Source: Porpolomopsis calyptriformis (lineage: Eukaryota; Basidiomycota; Agaricomycetes; Agaricales; Hygrophoraceae). From it: a stretch of DNA of 64,000 bases. The stretch is taken from assembly GCA_951640195.1 (NCBI GenBank), contig OX621174.1, forward strand, positions 1-64,000, written 5' to 3'. A program made the position numbers and the translations under genes. Of the stretch, positions 53,901 to 64,000 are shown in pieces. The notes beneath the pieces are model-generated. The model was not told where the DNA came from. It saw nothing but the letters and a program-made list of their open reading frames with translations, and ran no database searches. Position 1 is the stretch's first letter. Every line of letters starts with the position of its first letter.

Positions 53901-56900
53901 ATGTTTGGTCGTAGGTTAGCTGGGCATACTCGCGAGAGACTTCGAATGGCTTAGCGATAAGGTTAGGGATATACTTTCCGACGAGCACGTCGGGATTCAG
54001 GTGATCGGCCTTGAGCTTTTTTGAAAGATCTGCAATATGGATATTAGTTATCAGAATTCAGGTAGCGGTTGAGTTATCCTACAAGCTCGGAATGGCACGA
54101 CCCCAGCCCAGAGATAGCGGGAATGGAAAGGTACATCAATACCAGGGAGGGGGATTGTTGCAAAACCACGTTCGAGCTTTATATGGCCTTCGACTTTTTG
54201 CTGTTCTTTAGCTCGTTCGAAACAACTCTTGACGATCTCTCCCAGCATCTCTTTGACCCTCTCAACAGTGTATGTTTCAGTGAGCTGCATAAACTTTATT
54301 AGCCACATTTAGTTTAACACTTGAATTAATTTCACCTTGGCAATGTCAATTTTTTGGACTTTCAAATAATTGAGGACATTCGTCATCGTTTGAAGTGCCA
54401 CGAGCTCCCCAGCACAAACGTATTGTTGACCCTGCAAGATTACCGAAAGATCAACACCAGTTAAAGGTACACCAAACGCAACACACCTCGACATTGTAAT
54501 TGACGATTTCAAGGAGACAGCTAGTTGATAGAGCGATGCTGTCAACTACCTCACGCAGGGCTGCATCGCTGAATGTCTTCGAGATTCGACTCGGGTTGAC
54601 GGCACACATGGCGTAATTAGACCGGTTTTCGGAGTCTCGCTCCACAGCACGCTGCATTGTGATTCCACGGTAGAAGACAACGTCAACAAGAGACAAAATG
54701 GGAAGGACGTCTGTGATCGAGGCCAGTGCGGAATACTCGCCCAAAGAGTGTCCGGCAAAAGCACAGTCCTTCTGCACGAGACCCTTCATCCGAAGGTCCT
54801 CGAATGCGGCCTTCTCGGTAACGACGAGAGCGATCTGTGCAAATTGGGTAGCAAAGAGCAGTCCATTCGGATGACTAAATGTATATTTGGGAGTGCGAAC
54901 GTCGATATCGGCGAAGAGGGGGAGAGTCTTGACGTTACCGTCCTTGTCCATTGTGTCGTATGTCATATCGATGTATCGTTGGCGAATGGCTTGACCTTTG
55001 ATTCCACCAAAGTGAATAGTTTTCTCCTTCGGGTTGTCTTTGACTATCTCCACGATAGAGAATCCATACACATTGCGGAGATGAGCATCGGCACTCTCCC
55101 ACACTGCGCGGGCGGCAGGGGAACTATTGTAAAGATCCATACCCATACCTGGTTCTTGAGATCCTTGGCCGGTGAATACAGACGGTGGTGGGCTGTGCAA
55201 CCTCCGCTGAGCCTTCAAGAACCTTCTCGCCACGACTATTTCCTGTCTCGATTTGGACGACGATGTGACCATCCCGCATAGCAACATGTTTGATACTGAC
55301 GGTCAATTCGTCACCGGGCAGGACCATCCCCACAAACGTAACATTATAGCTTTGAGAAACAAAATCCGTCAATAATTCCGTCTCAGTGATAAGTACCACG
55401 CACGCAAGTACCCGTTCGGAGTGACCTTCCGCAACAACATTCTCGACGTGGCAACGTGTTGCAGCACTAGTCCACAAACCATGTGTGATGGTGCCGGGGA
55501 GAGACGCATAGTCAGAGAAGTACGGGTTCACGTGGATGGGGTTGAAATCACCCGAGACGTCAGAGTATGGTTCGTTAGTAAGGGGGGCACTGAATACGGC
55601 TTTGGCGGGGCTGGTCAGTGAGTAACCGCCGTTCGCCAAGGGCACCGCAAGCCCTTGAGGGCTGCCGTGACGTTGCAAGTACGCGAGGACGGGGTTACCT
55701 TTACAATCGTCCTGTTGGAAGTCCACAGATCCGACCTTGACCAAGCGTCTCAGAAGGTCTCTAACGAAGACGCTGCCAGAGACCGAGACATCGCAGTATG
55801 AGGTCTTGTCCTTGAATGAAACTCGCCACTCGATACGGAAAATAAGCCATGTGCCAGCCAGGAGTGGTCTAGATTCATCATCCCATTTGAACCATTCCTT
55901 CGACTGCAGCACCCCAACGGCAGCGTCGTTTGCAAGCTCAACTAGATAGTCGGGTTCCTCCGTTGTCTCGAATGTATTCTGGTAGTCGGAGAAGCGACCA
56001 CGATAAAGAAATGCCGATACTACCTCGATAACTGGTTTGTCGCCACGACGAACATAACCTTTCACCTTGACTATCTTGCCCTCGTTCGCATTTGTGACCG
56101 AGACGATTCGAGCTTCCGCCTTGCAGACATCCCCAACTTGAAGTGGTTTCGCACCATCGACCATGCGGAAGCCGTTGGAAAGGTGGACAAGTTTAAGGAG
56201 ATCTCCATCAATTGCAAATGGGAATATCGACTTTATGATTGCCTGTGGACCACCGTCAAAGTACCATAAATATTTATGAATATGAGACTTGCCTGCCATC
56301 CAGTCACGATTGCGAAGTCCATAGGCGCCTGAACCTTCGTGTTCCTAACGGTGTTGAAGGCCTCGCCTTGATTGCCAACAACACCACAAAATCTTGCTAC
56401 GTCAGTGACATCAATTGTGACTTCGGGGCCAACGAATACATCGTGGATGTCAAGGTTAGGGAGGACAGCTTCATCGCCAAACCAAAGCTTCCAGTAAAAT
56501 TCCTTGATCCGAGTGTTGCGGCCCTCCGCGATTTCATGAATTGGAACTGAGCCCATGGAAGGCTTATACACAAATCGTAAGTGGAGAGGAACTGAGACTC
56601 CCTGACGTTCTTCGAAAACCGTAATATTGATCAGCTTTGATTGGGCGTCATATTGAATTTCTACTGCTTTGAAGGCCGGCGTTTGAACGTTATTCGACCG
56701 GGCGGCACCATAGACGGTGACGGAAACAGGGGATGAATCCAACAAGGTAACGACAACTCTTTGTCCAGAACGAGGAGCAAGGAGTCGATGAATGGGGTTA
56801 CTGACATACGATGAACCTTGCACAATGGTCGGTGGGCAGAAAAGAGCCCGCAACCATCCGATTTGGGGGCCAGCTAACGTCTCTAACCACAGGGACTGCT

Positions 56901-59900
56901 CAGGTGCCGCAGTACCCATCACATAGGAAGTTTCGGCCTCTGTCTCCACTCGCTGGATGTTGAACGGCACCAGGAAGTCCGGAGAAGCAGCCTTGGGTTT
57001 TACAGCCAGGTAGTCGACAGAGGGGATTTTGGATTCGTCGCCGCCATAACGGTGCTCTACAAGCTTCTGGATGAGAGATGAATTGACGCTATCAAGTAGA
57101 TCCTTGATGGCTGGATCCTTGACTTTAGAATGTTTCACAGCCACCGGTCCTTGCAAGATGCAAACTCGTTGAGGGTCTTGATCAAAAACGCCTTCGATAT
57201 CCTCAGCTGCCCACAAAGAGTCCTGTCGGAAGGTCACACCTAATTAGAACAATCTGTCGATAATTCTGGTTGGGTCACATACCTTCTTAAACCATACTTC
57301 GAAATTGGCATCCAGCACGGGAATGAAGGGTACGGGTTTTTGTCCAGGTCTCTGAGAGATGGCCAAGAAATATGCCTTATCTTCTGAGGCCAAAGGTTGC
57401 TCCCTGGCTAACGGATATGCTCTGAAGAACGAATCGACGAACGGTAGGGGGTCGTCGAGCGTTGCAAAGCTCTGCAAAAGTGATGGTTTGTCGCCACCGC
57501 CATTCACGCCTGCAAAACGTTCCTCTACTCTCCTCAACCAGTCACCCGTCAAATTCCTCAAGGACGTATCCACCCATCGGGTCTCGTGCTTCACGAACAT
57601 GAGTCTCACCATCCTCAATACCACCTCTTCATATGTCATAGCACCAAGATCGGTTGCAACGCTATCGTCCTTCTTCCATCCAAACCATGGCTTGCTGAAG
57701 TCTTTGTTTAATTTCTCTATAACTTCCGCTCTACGCTCTGTTAGCCATGCCATGCGTTTTTCCTTTAGTAGGCTGAATACGGTGTCGTCGAACTCTTTCC
57801 ACAACTTGACGCCCCGTGTCGCAATCTTATGAATCGGCTCTCCGAGCTCGGACCGCACAGTCAAAATCCCCCCCGTCGGCTTCACGTATGTACCTTCCCA
57901 GCCCCTGTCCTCCACACCAGGGGCCGCAACGATCAAGTCTTTCACTGACGAGCTTGTGTGCGCTTCTTTCGCAACCATGACACGGCTTGCGAATAGAAAG
58001 CCGTCGAAGGGCATGGGCTGGACGTCGTACGAGACAGACCAGTCCCCGGTTAGGTATGGCCACACATCATCAGCGGCACCAAAACCAGATCCGGCTACAA
58101 GGGAGATATTTTTTTCCTGGCGAATGAAGCGATACGTTGCAAGAATAGGTTGATGAAAGTCCTCGAATGAATGGTGCCCACCGGCCCGCCCGCCAGTCCA
58201 TTGTAAAATGATGGGGAAGTCGGGATTTGAAGCAGCAATGTTGACAACCTGTCGAATGCCATCGGTACTACCAGGCTTGAATGCGACGTGCTTAATCCCA
58301 GCATTCCTCAGCCCCTCAATAATCTCGGCAGCTTTCTCCGTAGTCGGAATGCCGGCGGCAACGCAAAACCCTTCTATAGGCAGCCCTTCTTGCCGTAACT
58401 GTTGCCATAGAGGGAGCTGGAAACCGAACTGACGAGGGTTGATGTAAAGGGAGTTGAGTGTGATGCCAATCCCGGCGGGGATCTTCGTCTGTATTTCGGA
58501 AACTTTGGCACGCAATGCAGCAGCGCTGTAGTGCCCTCCGCCAGCAAGTTCAACATGGTATCCAGCCTCAAGAACAGCACTGACGAAACCAGCTTTTACA
58601 GTGGTGGGGGTCATACCGGCAACCATGATCGGCGGTTTGCCCAAGAGACGAGAAAACGGGGTATCGAGATGTATCACACCATCGCTATTGATGGATTAGA
58701 GAATAACGGAAGATATCGGTATCATTAAACGAACCTTGTCCGCACCAAGCCCGGCGCCCATTACTCACTCCATCGATCCTCGAACTTGACGCATTGCGTA
58801 TCGTAGAGTTCAACATCACCCTTGCCTTTATCCCCAACAACAATAACCCGAACTCCTCGTCCATCTAGATTGCGCGCAGTGAGAGGTCCGATCCCGCTCA
58901 AGCCGCCAGGACCAAAATCAATCGCATGGGTCGCTGCCTTCGGGAAGTTGGTCGCAACTGACCAGTGAATGGGTAACGTAAATATTTGATCGCAGAGTAA
59001 ACGCGTGATCGACCCTGAAAACAGTCGCAAATCTGAACCTGTGCAACCGGCTCGTCATTATGTCGAAGGTAAAAGAGACGACAAAACGCACCATCCTCGG
59101 TGTGAAAAACTGGTATCTGCAGGTCCTCGGGCTTCCAGAGATCCTCTCCCCCGAGATCCTCTACACAGAGCTTTTCTCCCGCGCCGGCAAGATATGTGCT
59201 GTGATACGGGACGTCAACAACTAAGAAACGAATGGAAAATACAGACTTGCGTTGTGAAAATGGCGTTTTGCTCTGATCGAGCCCGTTGGGTGCACGAACA
59301 TTCCTCAAATTCGTTACAAGTCCACACAACGAGCGCGTTGGTCCAGTGATAACAAATGCGCGTGACCCATTATGCAAAGATACTGTCAACTTGGCGTTTT
59401 CGGGGAGGTGGGAGTTCGTCTTCTTCACGTGTGGCTCCAAGTCCTTTAACGAGAGGCCAGTCACAGAAAGCATAGGGCTCGGCACGCCCTCTCCACCCTC
59501 AACTGTGTCCTGGACAATACTCGGCTCTAGAAACGTTACGGGAAATGCTTGTTGTCCACGCAAACCAGAGAAAAACAGCCACCGAATCGCTTTACGAGCA
59601 TTGTCCATGAAGGACTCGAAAGAGCTAGATGCGGCGATGGCTACGGCTGATACTAGGCCTTGCGAATGACCAGTCGCGCCAGCAATACGATCACGGAGTT
59701 CACCTGGAGTGAGACCAGAGACACGGCAGACAACCAGGTACTGGGCAAGTTGTGTGAGGCCAATGAGAGGTGAAGAAATAGGGATAGATGCGAGATAGGT
59801 GGTAGAAGGGCGAGGAATGGTTTTAGAGAGCCAAGCGACGACGTCCATGCCATGAGGGTAGAAGAGTGTATCTTGACGAGCAACTGCGAGGGGTTGGAGA

Positions 59901-59957
59901 ACCTCGTTGACCATGGATGTAAGGAAAGAGGTCACAAACGTGCTATATATAGCACGA
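47968..59957 (-). pseudogene. Fused beta-alpha type I fatty acid synthase, truncated at both ends
   Basis: One continuous multi-exon gene carries, in order: acetyltransferase (GATGHSQGLV; 59.9-58.8 kb), enoyl reductase (GAADDVWPYLTGDWS; 58.7-57.2), dehydratase including a MaoC-like part (DFNPIHVNPYFSD; 57.2-55.2), malonyl/palmitoyl transferase ([13 protein letters not shown]; 55.2-53.7), acyl carrier (VGGKSTLQNEI), ketoreductase (TGVGKGSIGVEIL, YSESK; 52.3-51.3) and ketosynthase (VPVGACATALQP with its Cys codon split by an intron near 49.8 kb, HGTSTGAN, KSLLGHSKGG; 51.3-48.1). Catalytic residues are present and I found no internal stop. Missing are the first ~150 residues, including the start, and a recognisable phosphopantetheine transferase: sequence after IGVGTD is unrelated. 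A single fused chain occurs in some basidiomycetes. Confidence 0.85.
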
Positions 59958-59980
59958 CTAACCCGACTTTGCGTTTTTAC

Positions 59981-60165
59981 TGAGCGTGACAGCCGCCGCC
60001 TTGCCTTTATCGAGAACTTCCATTAATCCGACACTGGCCCATTCACGTCTCGTACTTCACGAGTCAAGACTAACCGAACCTCGTTCACCAACTCGCCGCT
60101 GGTGGGAATACTGCCTCTCATAGCCAAGTACTGTTCTCCATGGAGTAATTTCGCCTGAAGCAGAG
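59981..60165 (-). pseudogene. Fragment of peroxisomal multifunctional enzyme (hydratase 2 domain)
   Basis: The minus strand reads LLHGEQYLAM and PTSGELVNEVR (to 60075), then across a 41-nt intron (60074-60034) VGLMEVLDKGKAAAVTLS. This is the N-half of the hot-dog hydratase-2 domain of Fox2/MFE-2, which acts in peroxisomal beta-oxidation. It ends at about 59981, and fatty acid synthase coding sequence begins within 30 bp on the same strand. Only about 50 residues remain. Confidence 0.65.
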
Positions 60166-61100
60166 TCGGTGTCGGAAGCAAGGTATTAGCAGTTGACTAA
60201 CTGGGTTGAAGTTGGGGAGCCAGCCCAACGGGATGCACAGCTCGAAATCGATGATTATGGTTGAACGGCACGTGATGGGAAGTAAAGGAAGGACGCTTCA
60301 TCAGAAGCGTGCTCGGCCAGCGTGAATTTCCTCACCAGTATCTTCAAGTTCCAGACATCCAGAAAGTGGTCTTTTGCATTTGTCGAAGACCAAACCCGTT
60401 GGGACTCTACCAGTAACGTCTGCGCACCCATGCCACCGCAGCGATTGGTTCACTCCATCCAGTTCCCCTTCGCCAACCTTTTTACTGTTCACTGGACCCC
60501 AAAAACGGGCCGACCTTGACACGCCCTCAACCCGCATCACCCCTGCCATTAAACAATAACACAAGCACTGTACGTTACCGACCCAAAGATGACAATCTTT
60601 CAATGGGCCTCGTCCATCCGAATAGGCCGCTTTCTCCCTTGTATGTAATGGCGGGACTTAAGTGAGCTGGCCTCCAGGTAAGGTGGCTATACCCTTGAGC
60701 TGGACCGCCATCGATCATTGCACGTGAATTGCCATTGTCAAGGTCTCCTGAGTCTGGTTGTCCCTCCTTGGCCGGTTTGTTTACATCGGCGATAGCCAAT
60801 TGGCAAGGCCAGATTTGTTTATCTTTCTTTTGAACCTGTGCCAGTTTCACATTCACCTCCATCATAACCAGCACACCTTTATCCGCCGCTCAAATCCATG
60901 ACAGTATGCTCAACTTTATTGGGCGTGATCAGGTCAACTTGAACCAAAACACCTATCTGTCGCTCCTCAAGGTGAGTTGGCACCCTACTGATATACAATA
61001 AAAATGGCTGAAATATTCTAGGCGAACACCTCCCACATGCCATCTTTTCTCCATTCAACTTCAAAGATCGATGTTTAGAAGGATCCTAATACCGTTGCAG
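60166..61100. other. No gene identified
   Basis: I see no reading frame I can support. An imperfect hairpin (ACGCTTC-N4-GAAGCGT, 60293-60310) resembles the cores at 1062 and 8021. The 3' end (about 61060-61100) may be the decayed lead-in to the NACHT fragment that follows (CLEGS). Confidence 0.4.
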
Positions 61101-61111
61101 CGGATACTTGT

Positions 61112-61260
61112 GTGTTTTGGATCAACGGATCGGCTGGGACAGGGAAAACGATTGTCTATACCATTGTGGAGGAGTGTAGAAAGCATGGTGTGTTTGGCGC
61201 AAGCTTCTTCTGCTCGCGGGACGATGCGGATTGCAGCAACCCAAAGAGGGCTACTCAAGG
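61112..61260 (+). pseudogene. NACHT (STAND NTPase) P-loop fragment 1
   Basis: The frame reads VFWINGSAGTGKTIVYTIVE, then HGVFGASFFCSRDDADCSNP. This is the Walker A region (GSAGTGKT) and the strand after it in fungal NLR-like NACHT proteins. No further NACHT motifs follow in frame, and no start or sensor repeats are visible, so it is a relic of about 50 residues. Confidence 0.7.
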
Positions 61261-62009
61261 CAGGCACGACATATGAGCAGCCACCAAACTTCTTCCTACC
61301 CTCATCAAACACGGATGAGTCGAACGTGAGCTGGAGCGCAGTCCAGATGTACCCAAACACATTTGGTGGGCCGACGCGGGGAAGATCAAGCGCAGGCCGT
61401 CTTTGAGTGATGAACCACCAGGAAATAGAGAGAAGGGCTAGAGGAGCAGAATTGCAATTCGCCGAATAGACCGTCTATTCATGTGAGCTGCCTTGGTGCC
61501 ATAACGAACTAGCCTGATTTATGGCTCTACAGTACAGTGAGTGCAGCCTTGGAAGAACTCCAAAAGATGGCATTCCGTTCTGCCATAAAACGCGTCATCC
61601 GCCATGATAATGATGCGCAATTGATCAACAACCATTCAGAGGATTATGAGGTGTATCCAAAGCCTTACGGTATGCGTACTTGCCTGCGCTGTTCCATCTT
61701 TGAATGACGCGGATGCGTCCTCATGCAGATAGACACTATGATCTCAATTGAATTCGGGCTTGATTGTTGATTTCTCGTTACTTCAATGGGATTACGACTC
61801 ATACACTCCCAGGAAGATGTAACCCAGGAGATAGACAGCCCCCGGGAAACCTCAGCGGAGGGTTTAAGGTTTGTACTCGGGATGCACCAGTTATCACGAC
61901 TTGGCCATAACTTCATTCTTTCTAGCAGATAAATGCGAGTTTGGACACGAAAGGTGACCACAGATTGGTGTTCGACATACGATGAAATGACTAGACGGCC
62001 ACCTTCGAT

Positions 62010-62330
62010 AGAAAAGACTGACCCGGTTGTTTGGAAGGTACAAGAACAGATATTCTTGACCAGGTTTTTCGCTGGATTGGTTTGGGCAGTTCACATCCTC
62101 AAGATGGTGCCCTCAAAAAGCGAATAGTAATGTGGCAGACACCAATATCTTTTGGATTAATGAGCCCATTGAAACACGCCGTTTCCAATGCTTGTCAAAA
62201 GTCTGGTGATCTTGGTGCAAGCTTCTTCTGCTCTCGTGACGCCAAGCATAGCAATCCGCGTTTGATCTTCACCAGCATCGCCCACAGGTTCGGAAACTAC
62301 TGGAGTGACGACAACAAGAGGTGTGTTTCC
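62010..62330 (+). pseudogene. NACHT fragment 2, Walker A destroyed
   Basis: GTRTDILDQVFRWI (the conserved lead-in) is followed, in shifted frames, by FWIN and then HAVSNACQKSGDLGASFFCS and NPRLIFTSIAHRFGNY. The expected GxAGTGKT between them is replaced by a short scrambled stretch (EPIETRRF in the WIN frame), so a deletion has removed the P-loop and shifted the frame. It is a second, separate relic about 1 kb from the first. Confidence 0.7.
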
Positions 62331-62665
62331 CTGTACGTTGTACTATTTTCGTGCCATACTAACATTATTAAGGGTATATCTCAGGCGAGTCCAATACCAA
62401 TGCAGATTACTAGGGAAGTATTGACCCGTGATATCAGCCTCACCGTTGATGCTCTACCTTGCTTCTTGTCACCGCTAACCTACCCCCTTATCCCCGCTTG
62501 GTTTGCTGTATATTATCGTTATTAGCTAGTGTACATAAAGCGTGTAGCACGATCCTAGAAATTTTAGGTCGATTCTGCATGCTCCATCTAAGAGTCATCC
62601 AATAAAGCACCGCGAACCCGAGAACCATTTAAATAAGAAAAAGAATCAAGGCCTGGGGTAGGTAA

Positions 62666-63853
62666 CTATCTCTGATTATGCTTGCTCTTCATCTCCGTTA
62701 GTGTACTTGATACGATCTGCACAGCTTCCACCACCATTAACATATGCTCTGCATCTACCCGAGGAAGTATAGAAACATTGAATTTATCGGGATGCCACCT
62801 AAGGAGTTCATCACGCAAGACCTTCTCAATAGGGTGGGCTCGGTCTGGATGTGAAATAAAATGTTCGATTCGTTCAACAGTCAGATCCGTGGATTGTTTG
62901 GGTGGTGGGTCAAAGACCGGCCATGGAATCTGGTTGAACTCCAAAGGAGCTGTTGGTCGTGCTGCACAGCTCGAAGAGGACAAAGATGCCCATCGAAGGA
63001 TGTATCTGTCGATTTGAGCGACTTGGTTAATTCTCTGCGTTATATATACGATCATGTATCACAATGTCTATGACAGTAGTCAGAAAAAACTCACCTTCTC
63101 TTTCTTCCCCGTTGCTCGGGCCCCTCTCCTTTCATCCTGCTGATGCCTAAATGTATCTTGTTCTTGCTCCTGTTGACGTCGGAAAGCTTCCTCCTGCTCA
63201 CGTAGAAACTCTTGCTCTCATTGGAATGCCTCATCCTGCTGGCGTTGGAATGCCTCCACTTGCTCTCGTTGGAAAGCCTCCTTTTGCTCACGTAGAAATT
63301 CCTGCTCCCGTCGGAAAGCCTCTTCCTGCTCCCGTCGAAAGGCTTCCGCTTGTTCTCGTCGCAAAGCCTCCTCCCACTCTCGTCGTAAAGCCTCCTCCCG
63401 TTCCCATCCCAAAACACCCTCCCGCTCTCGTCACAAAGTCTCCTCCTGCTCCTGTCGAAATGCCTCCTCCTGTTCATGTCGAAGGGCTCCTTCCTCTTGT
63501 TGAATCCTGGCCACCTCTGCCTCTTTCTGACGCATGGCTTCTTCTTCCCGCAGACGTTGGGTGATCTCTTCTGCCTTTTGCCAATAGCAAAATTTTTCCT
63601 CGGCTTCCTGCAGTTCCCTGGTGGCCTGTTGCTCCCCCTGTCAATGTTGGTGAGTTTTTCTCCTAGCCGAAACATTTGGAGCTTCGTCTTGTAGTCGATA
63701 TATGTCGTGCTTCCGCTGTATCCTCCAGAATTCCTTTACTTGTTTCCGAGCGGCCTGCTTGGCAAGTGCATTCTCAAACTGTCTTATTTCCCCTAGCATC
63801 ATATCCACATATGGAAGGTTCGTTGTGGGAGCGACGCAGTGAGTTGAAGCCAT
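62666..63853 (-). pseudogene. Coiled-coil repeat protein with C-terminal LRWHPDKF domain, three in-frame TGA stops
   Basis: From ATG 63853 (MASTHCVAPTTN) one frame runs to about 63090 through a long Glu/Arg coiled coil built of ~8-10-residue repeats (EALRREQ, AFRREQEE, LREQKEAFQ). The DNA forms an imperfect tandem repeat. A GT-AG intron (about 63091-63032) joins it to RINQVAQIDRYILRWASLSS, NQIPWPVFDPPP and LRDELLRWHPDKFN, ending at 62666. The last motif resembles the C-terminal region of NFKBIL1-like proteins. Three TGA codons interrupt the frame at 63643-63641, 63433-63431 and 63220-63218. At the two within the repeats the neighbouring units have CGA (Arg) at that place. Confidence 0.7.
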
Positions 63854-64000
63854 GTTGCGGTAGATATTCGGATGTGAGATGTGGCGCAGAGTGGGGGCTG
63901 AGATCTCAGCGTCTTGCTCGATGCGCCTTGATCAGCAAATAAACGCGTTCGGGAGATGTTTCTTTACAGAACAACCCGTTTCGTGTCACGGCATCCCTGC

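Noticed and set aside
52456..55281. Plus-strand open frames opposite the fatty acid synthase
   Set aside because: They are shadows; the minus strand has the catalytic motifs in order with intron joins.
60301..60874. Two 100-aa minus-strand frames
   Set aside because: No recognisable motif, no splice context, and neighbours are pseudogenes; not supportable.
63091..63675. A 194-aa Arg/Ser-rich protein on the minus strand
   Set aside because: It is an alternative frame across the coiled-coil DNA repeat. The frame with EALRREQ repeats joins an upstream ATG and the downstream domain.

Overview
This window is the left end of a fungal chromosome. It opens with about 136 bp of C-strand telomere repeat (mixed CCTAA and CCCTAA units) and then runs through about 64 kb of subtelomeric and near-subtelomeric DNA. 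Short GT-AG introns (about 45-90 nt), a fused beta-alpha type I fatty acid synthase, a group III histidine kinase with tandem HAMP repeats, NACHT fragments and two telomere-linked RecQ-type helicases point to a filamentous basidiomycete, probably an agaricomycete. I cannot name the species.

Layout. (1) 0.2-8 kb: two small divergent genes, one with a BRCT domain, then an apparently intact telomere-linked helicase gene (TLH1, minus, 7 exons, 1,775 codons). (2) 8-10.6 kb: non-coding subtelomeric DNA with degenerate interstitial telomere-like repeats, GC-rich hairpin repeats, a long inverted repeat and G-rich tracts. (3) 10.7-18.8 kb: a chromatin-flavoured cluster: a Sir2-type deacetylase, a BAH-PHD-like gene, and, divergently from it, a large unrecognised protein with a basic repeated tail. 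(4) 18.8-32.4 kb: a ~147-bp tandem array, then a module holding a small acidic/basic protein and a second intact helicase (TLH2), then a ~157-bp tandem array. A 450-bp direct repeat (four differences) flanks this module. (5) 32.4-37.2 kb: a ten-exon gene for a 1,050-aa protein with a ParB/sulfiredoxin-like N-terminal region. Five of its nine introns carry a 30-bp palindrome close to the 5' splice site, and ten more (one a half copy) form a regularly spaced array upstream of its start codon. (6) 37.4-64 kb: a mosaic of truncated or decayed copies of ordinary genes (MFS transporter, histidine kinase, E2 ubiquitin-conjugating enzyme, isocitrate lyase, fatty acid synthase, peroxisomal multifunctional enzyme, NACHT, coiled-coil protein), often joined end to end.

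How the parts may work together. The Sir2, BAH-PHD, BRCT and helicase genes are all types that act on chromatin or DNA ends, so a self-serving subtelomeric silencing and maintenance set is plausible but not shown. The most unusual system is the palindrome family. Perfect palindromes with paired (compensatory) changes lie inside introns and upstream of a gene whose product resembles ParB, a family whose bacterial members load on palindromic sites. That pairing is an inference, and the findings say how it could be tested.
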